From Fimbriiglobus sp. (GTDB taxonomy: Bacteria; Planctomycetota; Planctomycetia; Gemmatales; Gemmataceae): a DNA stretch of 34,744 bases. Below the pieces are notes generated by a model. The model was not told the DNA's origin and ran no database searches. It saw only the letters and a list, made by a program, of their open reading frames with translations. Below are positions 8,098 through 16,035 of the stretch, piece after piece (position 1 is the first letter of the stretch; every line of letters begins with the position of its first letter). The stretch is taken from assembly GCA_025352235.1 (NCBI GenBank), contig JANXTU010000067.1:1-34744 (forward strand). Direction: 5' to 3'. The position numbers were made by a program, and so were the translations under genes.

Positions 8098-9024
8098 ATG
8101 TTCCTCGGAATCGAAATCGGCGGCACCAAGCTCCAACTCGGATTGGGCGCGGGCGATGGCACCATCGTCCGACTCTGGCGCGGCACCGTCGATCCGGCGC
8201 TCGGCGGAGCCGGCATCCGCGCCGACATCGTCCGAAACTACGCGCCGTTGCTGCAATCGGCCGGGATGAAACATTCGGACATCCTGGGCATCGGCGTCGG
8301 CTTCGGCGGGCCGACCGACGACGCCACGCAATCGACCATCACCTCCCACCAGATCGCCGGTTGGGACAATTTTCCGCTGGCCGGCTTCCTCCACGAGAAC
8401 CTCGGTTCTCCCGCGGTGATCTGCAACGACGCCGACGTCGCGGGACTCGCCGAAGCCCACTTCGGCGCGGGGAAGGGGTTGAGTCCGATCTTCTACATCA
8501 CGGTCGGCACCGGCATCGGCGGTGGGCTGATTATCGATGGGAAAATCTATCGGGGCATGGGGCGCGGGGCTGCGGAGATCGGACAGGTCAGGCCGGTGTT
8601 TCCGGAAGTCAATCCGCAAAAGCAATGGCCACTCGAAGCGCTCGCTTCGGGGACCGGCATCTACGATCGGCGTAGGGATCGGCTGAACGTCGAGGGGTTC
8701 CCGGATGTCCCCAACGGGAGACAGGTGGTGACGCGGGCGAAAGCGGGAGAACCCGAAGCGAAGGCGGTTCTCGACGAAGCGGCCCAGGCCCTCGCCGAAG
8801 GAATCTGCACCGTCATTAAACTCCTCTGCCCGCGCCGTGTCATCATCGGCGGCGGCGTCTCGCTGATGGGAAACGACCTCTTCTTCGACCCCATTCGCAA
8901 GTACGTCGCCGAGCGCGGCTTCAAGCCTTTTGCCGGGCTCACCGACATCGTGCCGGCGGCGCTGGGCGAGGAAGTCGTCGTCCACGGGGCGCTGGCGTTG
9001 GCCTGCCAGCACTACTGCGGGTAA
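8098..9024 (+). CDS. ROK-family sugar kinase-like protein (no zinc cluster)
   Basis: 308 residues from the ATG at 8098. ATP/phosphate loops are present: IEIGGTKLQLG at the N-terminus, and TVGTGIGGGLI in the middle. CNDADVAGLAE contains the catalytic Asp environment expected for ROK sugar kinases (ND-x-x-x). The usual ROK zinc motif (CxCGxxGCxE) is absent, and the preceding GEIGH element reads AEIGQ, with the zinc-ligand His replaced by Gln. The C-terminal RRVIIGGGVS is intact. It is therefore probably a sugar kinase, or a related non-DNA-binding ROK protein, that does not use the structural zinc. There is no N-terminal helix-turn-helix. The substrate is unknown. Confidence 0.85.
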   Translation: MFLGIEIGGTKLQLGLGAGDGTIVRLWRGTVDPALGGAGIRADIVRNYAPLLQSAGMKHSDILGIGVGFGGPTDDATQSTITSHQIAGWDNFPLAGFLHENLGSPAVICNDADVAGLAEAHFGAGKGLSPIFYITVGTGIGGGLIIDGKIYRGMGRGAAEIGQVRPVFPEVNPQKQWPLEALASGTGIYDRRRDRLNVEGFPDVPNGRQVVTRAKAGEPEAKAVLDEAAQALAEGICTVIKLLCPRRVIIGGGVSLMGNDLFFDPIRKYVAERGFKPFAGLTDIVPAALGEEVVVHGALALACQHYCG

Positions 9025-9050
9025 GATGATGCGATAAAGGGGGACAACTT

Positions 9051-9671
9051 ATGGCGACCGCGACAATTGAAGTGCCCGCAACCGCTACCGCGCAGCTTAT
9101 GACCGCCGATGCGTTCTGGGACTTCTGCCAACTCTCCGAAAATGAAAACCGCCGGTTCGAACTCATTTGCGGAGAGGTCATCGAGATGCCCAATCCAACT
9201 CGCAAGCACGGACGCGTCTGCCTCCGGATCGGATACGAATTCGAGACCTACACCGAACGAGTCCGATGGGGATACGGAGCCTCCAACGATTCTGGAACCG
9301 TCCTTGCCGAAGATCCGGATACCGTCGTCGGCCCAGATGTCGCTTACTACGACGATTCCAAAACTTTCGCGGCGATCCATCCGAAGTGGGGTACGAAAGT
9401 CCCCGTCCTCGCCGTCGAAGTCCTGTTTCCTTCCGACCGACGCCGGGTCGTTTTGGAAAAGGTATCAGACTACTTGAGCAGCGGTGTGAAGGCCGTCTGG
9501 CTGGCCGATTACGAAGAAAGTTTCGTCACGGTGTTTCGCACGACGGCGGCGCCCAAAATCTTCGGGGTCAAAGACACGCTCACGGGTGACGATTACCTTC
9601 CCGGCTTCACCTGCAGCGTTGCGAAACTGTTTTTGATTCCCGGAGAGACCGCCGACGCCCCGAGCGCATGA
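9051..9671 (+). CDS. Uma2 family (DUF820) putative endonuclease
   Basis: 206 residues. It carries the PD-(D/E)xK-like pattern of Uma2 proteins: RRFELICGEVIEMP near residue 36 (conserved Glu and Gly), VVGPDVAYYDD (catalytic Asp), LAVEVLFPSDRR (the Glu, usually followed by SPSD; here FPSD) and KVSDYLSSGVKAVWLAD (Lys). The known fold is nuclease-like, but a cellular role for the family is not established. It is abundant in planctomycetes and cyanobacteria, usually as scattered single genes. It starts 26 nt after the ROK stop and its stop overlaps the trpF start (ATGA), so it may be co-transcribed with both. Confidence 0.85.
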   Translation: MATATIEVPATATAQLMTADAFWDFCQLSENENRRFELICGEVIEMPNPTRKHGRVCLRIGYEFETYTERVRWGYGASNDSGTVLAEDPDTVVGPDVAYYDDSKTFAAIHPKWGTKVPVLAVEVLFPSDRRRVVLEKVSDYLSSGVKAVWLADYEESFVTVFRTTAAPKIFGVKDTLTGDDYLPGFTCSVAKLFLIPGETADAPSA

Positions 9672-10288
9672 TCATCCCCATCAAATTCTGCGGCGTCACA
9701 ACCCCGGACGACGCCCTCGCCGCAATCGAGGCCGGCGCCGACATGATCGGCTTGAACTTCTCCGTTCAATCGGTGCGGTGCATCTCGCTCGAACGAGCCC
9801 GCGTCATCATCGGCGCCGTTCCGGACTTTCACAACTTCACCGGCGTCTTCGTCGAACAAACGTCGGACGAAGTCGACTCGATCCGCCGTGAACTCGACCT
9901 CGCTCACCGCCAGACTTACTCGACCCCGTGGTCCGCCGGTTCCATCGCGGCATTCCGCGTGCGCTCCGCGGACGATATCGCGCAGATTCGCGCGCTGCTC
10001 GCCATGTCCGCCGCTCCGATGGCCGTGCTCATCGATTCCTACGTGGCCGGGGCCATGGGCGGCACCGGCCACAAAGCGCCGTGGGAACTCCTCGCGGGGC
10101 AAGATTTCGGCGTGCCCTTGATCCTCGCGGGTGGCTTGACGCCGGACAACGTCGCCGAGGCGATCCGCCTTGTGAAACCATGGGGCGTGGACGTGGCCAG
10201 CGGCATCGAGAGTTCCCCAGGCCGCAAAGATGCGGGAAAAATGCGGGCGTTCGTGGCCGCGGTCCGGGATGTCGAGCGGGCGCTCTAG
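9668..10288 (+). CDS. trpF: Phosphoribosylanthranilate isomerase
   Basis: 206 residues, with its ATG overlapping the Uma2 stop. TrpF catalyses the third step of tryptophan synthesis, the Amadori rearrangement of N-(5-phosphoribosyl)anthranilate to CdRP. It is a single TIM barrel. The start motif IKFCGVT holds the catalytic Cys8 (family KICGIT). AVLIDSY probably carries the acid Asp. The phosphate-binding end is LAGGLTPDNV plus VDVASGIESSPGRKD, both characteristic. The stretch GGTGHKAPWELL matches the family GGTGxxFDW loop with a substitution of FDW by APW. The length is normal. No other trp gene lies in the window. Confidence 0.9.
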   Translation: MIIPIKFCGVTTPDDALAAIEAGADMIGLNFSVQSVRCISLERARVIIGAVPDFHNFTGVFVEQTSDEVDSIRRELDLAHRQTYSTPWSAGSIAAFRVRSADDIAQIRALLAMSAAPMAVLIDSYVAGAMGGTGHKAPWELLAGQDFGVPLILAGGLTPDNVAEAIRLVKPWGVDVASGIESSPGRKDAGKMRAFVAAVRDVERAL

Positions 10289-10319
10289 AATGACCCCATC
10301 GTTGGGGCGGAGGTGCATC

Positions 10320-11276
10320 ATGGCCGTCAACTACTGGCTCGGCGTCGATCTCGGCGGGACGAAAATCCTCACCGGCCTCTTCGACGATCAATTCAAGTTG
10401 ATCGCGCGGAACAAGCAGCCGACGGGAGCCGAGGCCGGGCCGACCGGCGTCTTCGGCCGCGTGATCCAAGCCGTCGATGTCGTGTTGCGCGAAGCGAAAA
10501 TCGAACCGGGTCAAGTCCGCGGAATGGGCTTCGCGATCCCAGGGCAGATCGAACCGGGCAAGCCCGTGGTGCGCTTCGCCCCCAACCTCGACTGGCGAGA
10601 TGTCGATTGCTCGGCGCTCCTGCCGGCGACTTGGCCGTGGCCCGTGTTCCTCGAGAACGACGTCCGCATGGGCACCTACGGCGAGTTCGCCCACGGCGCG
10701 GCCAAGGGGGCCAAGCACGTCTTCGGCATTTTCGTCGGCACCGGCGTCGGCGGCGGGTTCATCCTCAACGGCGAACTCTTCACCGGTTTCAACGGCCACT
10801 GCGGCGAGATCGGCCACATCGTGCTCGATTGGCGCAAAGGCTCCACGCTCGAATCGATCGCCGGTCGCAAGTATCAGATGAAACGGGCGAAGGAACTGCT
10901 CGACGACGCCCCGAAGCGCATCCGCAAAGAGTGGAAAGGCATCGACACCGAGAAGGTGAAAAGCTCGCAGCTCGCCGAGTTTTACCTGAAAGATGATCCC
11001 ATCGCGGTCGGCATCATCGACGATGCGGCCCGGGCCATCGGCGCCGCCATCGGGAGCGTCATCAACCTGATGAGTCCGGAGATCGTCGTCATCGGCGGCG
11101 GCGTGACCGGGGCCCTCGGCGAAAGCTTCACCGAGCGGATTTGGGACATCGCCCAGCGCTACACTCTCCCGGGGGCGGCGGCCAACATGAAATTTGCGAC
11201 TGCGGCGCTCGGCGACGATTCCGGGATCGTCGGTGCCGCGGCCTACGCCCGCTCGAAAGTCGAGGCCCAAAAGTGA
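10320..11276 (+). CDS. ROK-family kinase, glucokinase-like (no zinc cluster)
   Basis: 318 residues from the ATG at 10320, with GGAGG at 10309-10313. VDLGGTKILTGLFD is the first phosphate loop, FLENDVRMGTYGE holds the catalytic Asp region, IFVGTGVGGGFI is the second phosphate loop, and GHCGEIGHIVLD is the usual sugar-binding Glu-His element. The CxCGxxGCxE zinc cluster that normally follows is absent; a short STLESIAG segment takes its place. VVIGGGVTGALG closes the fold. The protein resembles glucokinases of the ROK group, but sugar specificity cannot be read. It is only about 38% of the way between trpF and hisN in spacing terms: 31 nt after trpF, and its stop overlaps the hisN start. Confidence 0.85.
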   Translation: MAVNYWLGVDLGGTKILTGLFDDQFKLIARNKQPTGAEAGPTGVFGRVIQAVDVVLREAKIEPGQVRGMGFAIPGQIEPGKPVVRFAPNLDWRDVDCSALLPATWPWPVFLENDVRMGTYGEFAHGAAKGAKHVFGIFVGTGVGGGFILNGELFTGFNGHCGEIGHIVLDWRKGSTLESIAGRKYQMKRAKELLDDAPKRIRKEWKGIDTEKVKSSQLAEFYLKDDPIAVGIIDDAARAIGAAIGSVINLMSPEIVVIGGGVTGALGESFTERIWDIAQRYTLPGAAANMKFATAALGDDSGIVGAAAYARSKVEAQK

Positions 11277-12061
11277 ACCCCGAATGGCGCAGCCGGTACA
11301 ACTTGGCCGTCGAAGCCGCGCGGCGCGGCGGCGACTTCGCGAAGACGATCTACGATGCGACCTTCCAAGATCGGGCGGCGCTGGAGGTGATCCGCAAGGC
11401 CGATGACAGCCCGGTGACAGTCGCCGACCGCGGCGCGGAGAAGTTGATCCGCGACCTCATCGGGAAGCACTTCCCCGGCGACGGTTTCCTCGGCGAGGAA
11501 TTCGGCAATCAAGAAAGCTCCACCGGCTTCCGCTGGATCATCGACCCGATCGACGGCACGAAATCGTTCGTCCGGCACGTCCCCATTTGGGCGACGCTGA
11601 TCGGGCTGGAGTTCGAGGGCGAACAGATTGCCGGGGCGGTCTACATCCCCGCCTTCCGGCAGATGTATCGGGCCTTGCGCGGCGACGGGGCCTACCTCGA
11701 CGATCTGCGCATCCGCGTTTCGGACACGCCGACGCTCGCGGAATCGATCCTCTGTTATTCGAGCATCGGCTGGTTCACCCGCGCCGGCCGGCAGAACACG
11801 TTCCTCAACCTCTATCAGCAGACCGGCCGGCAGCGCGGCTACGGCGACTTCTACGGATTCGTCCTCGTCGCGCAGGGGGCCGTCGATTTGATGGTCGAAC
11901 ACGGCGTGAGCGCGTGGGATGTGGCCGCGACCAAGGCGATCATCGAAGAAGCCGGCGGGACTTTCACCGACTGGGACGGCACGCCGACGATCCACCGGCC
12001 CGATGTTTTAGCGACCAACGGCAAACTTCACGCGGCGGCGCTGGCGCTACTGAAGGAGTGA
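11273..12061 (+). CDS. hisN: Inositol-monophosphatase-like, probable histidinol-phosphatase
   Basis: 262 residues from a GTG at 11273 that overlaps the ROK stop (GTGA). Family motifs are present: DSPVTVADRGAE (45 onward), GEEFG (metal Glu at 75 or 76), WIIDPIDGTKSF (metal Asp91 and Asp94) and SAWDVAATKAI (last metal Asp). These bind two or three Mg ions in the Li-sensitive phosphatase fold. The stretch RGYGDFYGFVLVAQGAVDLM is the type seen in HisN histidinol-phosphatases, which dephosphorylate histidinol phosphate in histidine synthesis. That assignment is favoured over inositol phosphatase, but only by local similarity. No other his gene is visible here. Confidence 0.82.
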   Translation: MNPEWRSRYNLAVEAARRGGDFAKTIYDATFQDRAALEVIRKADDSPVTVADRGAEKLIRDLIGKHFPGDGFLGEEFGNQESSTGFRWIIDPIDGTKSFVRHVPIWATLIGLEFEGEQIAGAVYIPAFRQMYRALRGDGAYLDDLRIRVSDTPTLAESILCYSSIGWFTRAGRQNTFLNLYQQTGRQRGYGDFYGFVLVAQGAVDLMVEHGVSAWDVAATKAIIEEAGGTFTDWDGTPTIHRPDVLATNGKLHAAALALLKE

Positions 12062-12068
12062 TTTCCAA

Positions 12069-12476
12069 TGTGGCGACACGTTTTCCAACGTGTCGGACAT
12101 AGGAGTTACGCACTTGGGTGGGTGGTGGGGGTTTGGGCAGGATTGATTCTTGCCCATCTAGCCCAGGCGTGTGCAGTTTGTTGTCCAAACTGCCTCGGAT
12201 CACTCAACTGCGTAACTCCCTGGACAGTCTTGGATCTTCCGACACGTTAAGAAACGTGTCGCCACACCGACAAAGCCCCGTCCTGGCGATCAATGGGGAG
12301 ACACGTTTTCCAACCTGTCGAAAAGTCTTGGATCTTCCGACACGTTCAGAAACGTGTCGCCACAGAGATTAAGCCACGCCCTGGCGATCAATGGGGCGGC
12401 ACGTTTTCAAACGTGTCGAAAAGTCTTGGATCTTCCGACACGTTCAGAAACGTGTCGCCACAGAGATTGAGCCACG
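12069..12476. repeat. Tandem array of three 98-bp palindromic units
   Basis: The core GTCTTGGATCTTCC occurs at 12227, 12325 and 12423, exactly 98 bp apart. Each unit has two hairpins with CGACACGTT / AACGTGTCG stems: 12074-12095, 12240-12261, 12299-12320, 12338-12359, 12397-12418 and 12436-12457. One outer stem in unit 2 and one in unit 3 carry a base change. Units also share the spacer CTGGCGATCAATGGGG. The first unit is split by a MITE-like element. The array fills most of the gap between hisN and the cupredoxin gene; 12477-12594 holds nothing else that I can identify. It may act as a REP-like or termination region. Confidence 0.9.
12100..12221. mobile_element. MITE-like 122-bp element inside the tandem array
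   Basis: Perfect 11-bp terminal inverted repeats, GGAGTTACGCA at 12102-12112 and its complement at 12209-12219, extend imperfectly to about 19 bp. The element is flanked by GGACA on both sides (12095-12099 and 12222-12226). Removing it together with one GGACA restores a unit exactly 98 bp long, so this is a real insertion with a 5-bp target duplication. It encodes no transposase. Inside it is a hairpin GCAGTTTG-TTGTC-CAAACTGC (12173-12193). The parent IS is not in the window. Confidence 0.85.
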
Positions 12477-12594
12477 ATTCCGAATCAAACCGGGACTTTT
12501 CTTCCCCCCGACATTGCCAAACACCCCCGGTGCGGAGAATAATGGAGTCGTGATACCCGCCGGTTCTCCCACGTTCCTTCTCGGAGCCTCTCCC

Positions 12595-13368
12595 ATGCGC
12601 TGTTTTCTGTTGCTGTCCACCCTCCTCGGCGTCGGCTCGTTCGCGGCCGGGGCCGAAAAATACATGACCATCCAAGGCACCATCAAGTGGAAAGAGGCCA
12701 AGCCGCCCGCGGCGGTGATTATCGACGTCAAGACCGACGCGGCCGTCTGTTGCAAAGCCGGTCCGTTGGAGTCGAATCGAGTCGAAGTCGATCCGAAGAG
12801 CCTGGGCGTGAAGAACGTCACGGTATGGCTCCGCCCCGACACCGATGTCCGGGCGGACACCTTTCCGCTCGATAAGATCCACCCGGATTTGGCCAAGCCG
12901 AAGTCGGTCGAGCACGTCATCGATCAACCGAAGTGCCAGTTCGAGCCGCGGGTCATCGTGGCTCGCGCCGGCGACACCTTGGTCGTCAAGAACTCCGCCG
13001 CCATCGGGCACAACGTGAATTACTCCAGCGATATCGAGTCGTTCAACGTCAACCTCCCGGCCGGTTCGCAGAAGAAACTCGACAAGCCGCTCGAAGCTCA
13101 AAAGTCGCCGATCGGCGTCGCCTGCAACGTCCACACGTGGATGGAAGGCAAAGTCCGCGTCTTCGATCACCCGTACTTCGCCATCACCGACAAAGACGGC
13201 AAGTTCGAAATCAAGAACGCCCCCGTCGGCAAATGGCGCGTCGTGTACCACCACGAAGGCGGCTACCACAAAGGCAAGGAAGGCTTGCTCGGCTACCCGG
13301 TCGAATTGAAGGGCGACAAGAAGACGATGGAGATGGACGCCGTGAAACTGGAACTGCCGAAGCCGTAG
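12595..13368 (+). CDS. Secreted cupredoxin-like copper protein
   Basis: 257 residues with a signal peptide (about 1-20, ending AAGA). The C-terminal half is cupredoxin-like. Its copper ligands can be read: His139 in IGHNVNYSSD, then Cys177, His180 and Met183 in ACNVHTWM, the type 1 Cys-x2-His-x2-Met pattern. The last part (about 190-257, FAITDKDGKFEIKNAPVGKW) resembles the carboxypeptidase regulatory-like beta-sandwich. The N-terminal part (about 25-110) carries CC at 52-53 and conserved VKNVTVWLRP. Proteins of this type are annotated as methylamine-utilisation-like or plastocyanin-like in planctomycetes. An electron carrier in the periplasm is likely. A paralogue follows 32 nt downstream. 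Confidence 0.8.
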   Translation: MRCFLLLSTLLGVGSFAAGAEKYMTIQGTIKWKEAKPPAAVIIDVKTDAAVCCKAGPLESNRVEVDPKSLGVKNVTVWLRPDTDVRADTFPLDKIHPDLAKPKSVEHVIDQPKCQFEPRVIVARAGDTLVVKNSAAIGHNVNYSSDIESFNVNLPAGSQKKLDKPLEAQKSPIGVACNVHTWMEGKVRVFDHPYFAITDKDGKFEIKNAPVGKWRVVYHHEGGYHKGKEGLLGYPVELKGDKKTMEMDAVKLELPKP

Positions 13369-13400
13369 TCCAATGCGAACCCCGACCCGGAGCCTTCCCC

Positions 13401-14333
13401 ATGCGAAGTTTGCTCTCGTTCCCAATGCGATGCGCCTTTTCCCTCGGCATCGCACTGCTCGCGGGTTCGCTGGCCCAAGCCCAATGCGATCGTGGCCCGC
13501 TCTTCCCACGATTGCACGCCCGGCTCCATCCGCAGCCTTGCATCCCGTTGATTCCGTGTTGCCCGCCCGCGATCATGGCGCCCGTCGCGAAAGCGGAGCC
13601 GGCTAAAACTTACGATTACGTGACCCTCGTCGGCGCGGTCCGTTGGCCGGGGGATCGACCCGAGCCAACCGCGAAGTTCGCGAACAACGGGGTGCGGCCG
13701 ATGCCAGGCTTCGGTTTCATCATCATCAACGACTTGATGATCGAACCGACAACCCGCGGCGTCAAAAACGTGATGGTCTGGCTGCGTCCCGACGTCGACG
13801 ACCGGGCGCAATCATTCCCGTTCAACAAGATCAAGCCGGAACTCCGGGACGCGGGGCCACTGTCGACGCTGCATACCATCGGTTTGAAAGATGGGAATTT
13901 CGAACCGCGCGTTCTCGCGGCCCGCGCCGGCGATCAGCTGCGATTTTTCAACAATTCGCCGGCCAGGATCAACGTGAACTATTCCAGCGACATCGAATCG
14001 TTCAACATCCTCTTGCCGAGTGCGGGTGAAAAGAAGTTGTCCAAGTCCTTGGAATATCAACGCCCACCGATCGCGTTTGCCTGCAATGTCCACCCGTGGT
14101 TGCAAGGCCGAGTCCGCGTTTTCGACCACCCGTATTTCGCCGTCACCGATGAATTTGGGCACTTCGAAATCCGCGGTGTGCCGGCGGGAAGATGGAGAAT
14201 CGTTTACGCCCACGAACACGGTTACCACCGGGGCAAAGCGGGCGTCCCCGGTTTCCCCATCGAAGTGAAGAACGACAAAGCCCTCGTGGTCTTGGACAAT
14301 ATCCCGCTCGATTTGCCGACACCCCAGAAGTAG
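13401..14333 (+). CDS. Cupredoxin-like paralogue with lost copper ligands
   Basis: 310 residues, clearly homologous to the preceding gene over about residues 75-310 (VKNVMVWLRPDVDDRAQSFP, then FEPRVLAARAGDQL, NVNYSSDIESFN, ACNVHPWLQGRVRVFDHPYF). The His ligand is replaced by Ile190, and the axial Met by Leu234; Cys228 and His231 remain. So it probably does not bind copper as a normal type 1 site. The N-terminus carries a signal peptide, then CDRGPLFPRLHARLHPQPC and IPCCPP, a Cys-rich insert absent from the paralogue. The LFPRLH element is shared with the lipoprotein at 5929. Probably a tandem duplicate that has taken a structural role. Confidence 0.8.
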   Translation: MRSLLSFPMRCAFSLGIALLAGSLAQAQCDRGPLFPRLHARLHPQPCIPLIPCCPPAIMAPVAKAEPAKTYDYVTLVGAVRWPGDRPEPTAKFANNGVRPMPGFGFIIINDLMIEPTTRGVKNVMVWLRPDVDDRAQSFPFNKIKPELRDAGPLSTLHTIGLKDGNFEPRVLAARAGDQLRFFNNSPARINVNYSSDIESFNILLPSAGEKKLSKSLEYQRPPIAFACNVHPWLQGRVRVFDHPYFAVTDEFGHFEIRGVPAGRWRIVYAHEHGYHRGKAGVPGFPIEVKNDKALVVLDNIPLDLPTPQK

Positions 14334-14422
14334 GTGTCGCGGCATCCGCCCGCATCTATCGACTTGTATTTCGGGGCTCGCTGCGGTATGCCGCCGTCCG
14401 AACGAACCGGGGGGAGTCGACG

Positions 14423-14782
14423 ATGCCGAATGCGAGCGATGCCATCCTACGCGGGATTGCGCGGGACGAGTCTCTGACGCGGGGGCTCGGGGATGTCGAG
14501 GCCCGCATGTTGGTCGATTGGCTGGTCGGTTGGGCCGAGATTCTCAGCGATGCCGCGCGGACACCCCAAGAGGCGGCACGGCTCGCGGCCCGGCTCTGCC
14601 GGCGTGGGCGGGCCATCGGGCGATTCGTGCAATTGTGGGTGGAACCGAAATCGCGCGGCTCGGCCGCGCAATTGGCCGCTACCGAGCGCTTCGCCTGGCC
14701 CTTGCCGAGCGACCGGCGCTCGGAACCCGCCGACCTGATGGAGCACATTTTGAACTGGGAACGCCAGCATCAACCGCTTTGA
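14423..14782 (+). CDS. Small hypothetical protein, probably helical
   Basis: 119 residues from the ATG at 14423, with GGGGGAG about 8 nt upstream. There is no signal peptide or membrane segment. The sequence is rich in Ala, Arg, Leu and Glu and is probably helical (ARMLVDWLVGWAEILSDAARTP, then QEAARLAARLCRRGRAIGRF). Two Trp-rich helices and a C-terminal segment with LMEHILNWERQHQ suggest a compact helical bundle. I do not recognise the family. The start codon, ribosome site and codon use are reasonable, so I think it is real. It sits between the cupredoxin paralogue and the hydrolase gene, with 130 nt of unassigned sequence (14783-14912) after it. Confidence 0.6.
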   Translation: MPNASDAILRGIARDESLTRGLGDVEARMLVDWLVGWAEILSDAARTPQEAARLAARLCRRGRAIGRFVQLWVEPKSRGSAAQLAATERFAWPLPSDRRSEPADLMEHILNWERQHQPL

Positions 14783-14912
14783 AAACCCGCCGGGCGGGGA
14801 CGGTTCGGGAAATCGCCGGCTTGATTCCGCTTTTCCAACGATTTATCATCGGGGGACGTTGTAGAATTCAGGCGGATGCCACGCCGCGTCCGATTCTCCC
14901 CGGAGCAGTGAT

Positions 14913-16013
14913 ATGTTTCGCCTTCGCACTTGGCTCGTAGCCCTCCTCGCCATTTCGCCTACCGCGACAATGGCTGCTGAAGAACTCGCGAAGGTCGAAA
15001 CCAAGGATGTCTCGTTCGACAGCGTGGATAGTGTCGAGCTTCAAGGGACGCTGTACAAGTCGGTCAAAGGCGGCATCAGCCCCGTCGTACTGCTGCTCCA
15101 CAGCTTCGGCAAAGACCCGAACCAAGGCGACTGGAAAGGTTTGGCGATGACCCTCGCCCGCAACGGCTTCTCGGTGTTGCGCTTCGACTACCGCGGCCAC
15201 GGCAAGAGCACGAGCATTGGCAATCCGAAATTGTTCTGGGGTGACTTCCCCGTGAACGCCAAGTACATGCCGGGGCTCGCCTCGAAAACACCGCTGCCGA
15301 AAAAACTCTCGATTCAAGATGTGAGCGCGAAGCCGGGTTACTATCCGATGATCGCCAACGACATCATGGCGGCCCGCGTCGCCCTCGACAAAATGAACGA
15401 CGCCGGGGACGTGAACACGAGCAGTGTTTACCTGATCGGCGCGACCGACGCCGCGACCGTCGGCTTGCTCTATATGACGGCGGAATGGGCCCGTCCGCAA
15501 GTGGTCCAACAAGCTGCGGGTTGGTCGCTGGTGGGCAGCCTCACGCGGTTGGCGAACAACACGGACTCGGCCGGCAAGGACATCGCCGGGGCGATTTGGC
15601 TCTCGGCCGAACGGCACCCATCGATTTCCCACGACCTCCTCAAGAGCTGGGTGACCCTCGACAGCACCCGCGAACTCCGGGACAAAAACCCGATGCTCTA
15701 CCTTTACGGTGCCAAAGACACGGCCAAGACGGGGATCGGCAGCGCGAAACTCTTCGTCAACGACGTCCTGCAAGCCAAGCCGCCGAAGGGCGCCAAGATC
15801 GCGGCTTTGAACTTCACTGAATACAAAGAGATCGCCGATACCGGCAATGTCGGCGTCAACCTGCTCGGCGGTAAGCTCGGCACCGAAGACATGATCGTGA
15901 AGTACCTCGAAACTTTAGAAAAAGACCGCAAGAACGTCGTCCGGACGCCGAATCGCAACTGGACCAAAGCCCCGTATGTCCTCGCGGACCTCTACGGCGC
16001 CTTCGCCAAATAG
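14913..16013 (+). CDS. Exported alpha/beta-hydrolase-fold protein, atypical nucleophile
   Basis: 366 residues with a signal peptide (about 1-22, ending TMAAE). The fold is recognisable from VVLLLHSFGKDPNQGDW (oxyanion-hole HxFG) and FSVLRFDYRGHGKST (strand-loop DYRGHG), both hallmark segments of alpha/beta hydrolases. The nucleophile elbow, normally G-x-S-x-G, reads G176-A-T178-D-A180, so the Ser is replaced by Thr. A later LYLYGAKDTAKTG is the strand and Asp region. Activity is uncertain; it may be a weak hydrolase or a non-catalytic member. A clear terminator follows at 16036-16068. Confidence 0.8.
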   Translation: MFRLRTWLVALLAISPTATMAAEELAKVETKDVSFDSVDSVELQGTLYKSVKGGISPVVLLLHSFGKDPNQGDWKGLAMTLARNGFSVLRFDYRGHGKSTSIGNPKLFWGDFPVNAKYMPGLASKTPLPKKLSIQDVSAKPGYYPMIANDIMAARVALDKMNDAGDVNTSSVYLIGATDAATVGLLYMTAEWARPQVVQQAAGWSLVGSLTRLANNTDSAGKDIAGAIWLSAERHPSISHDLLKSWVTLDSTRELRDKNPMLYLYGAKDTAKTGIGSAKLFVNDVLQAKPPKGAKIAALNFTEYKEIADTGNVGVNLLGGKLGTEDMIVKYLETLEKDRKNVVRTPNRNWTKAPYVLADLYGAFAK

Positions 16014-16035
16014 GCCGCGCGGATACCCACCTCGC

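Noticed and set aside
12069-12476. Possible CRISPR array
   Set aside because: The units are 98 bp, share their spacers and consist of paired palindromes; there are no short direct repeats with unique spacers and no cas gene.
14786-14802. Possible terminator hairpin CCCGC-CGG-GCGGG
   Set aside because: The stem is short and no T-rich tract follows.
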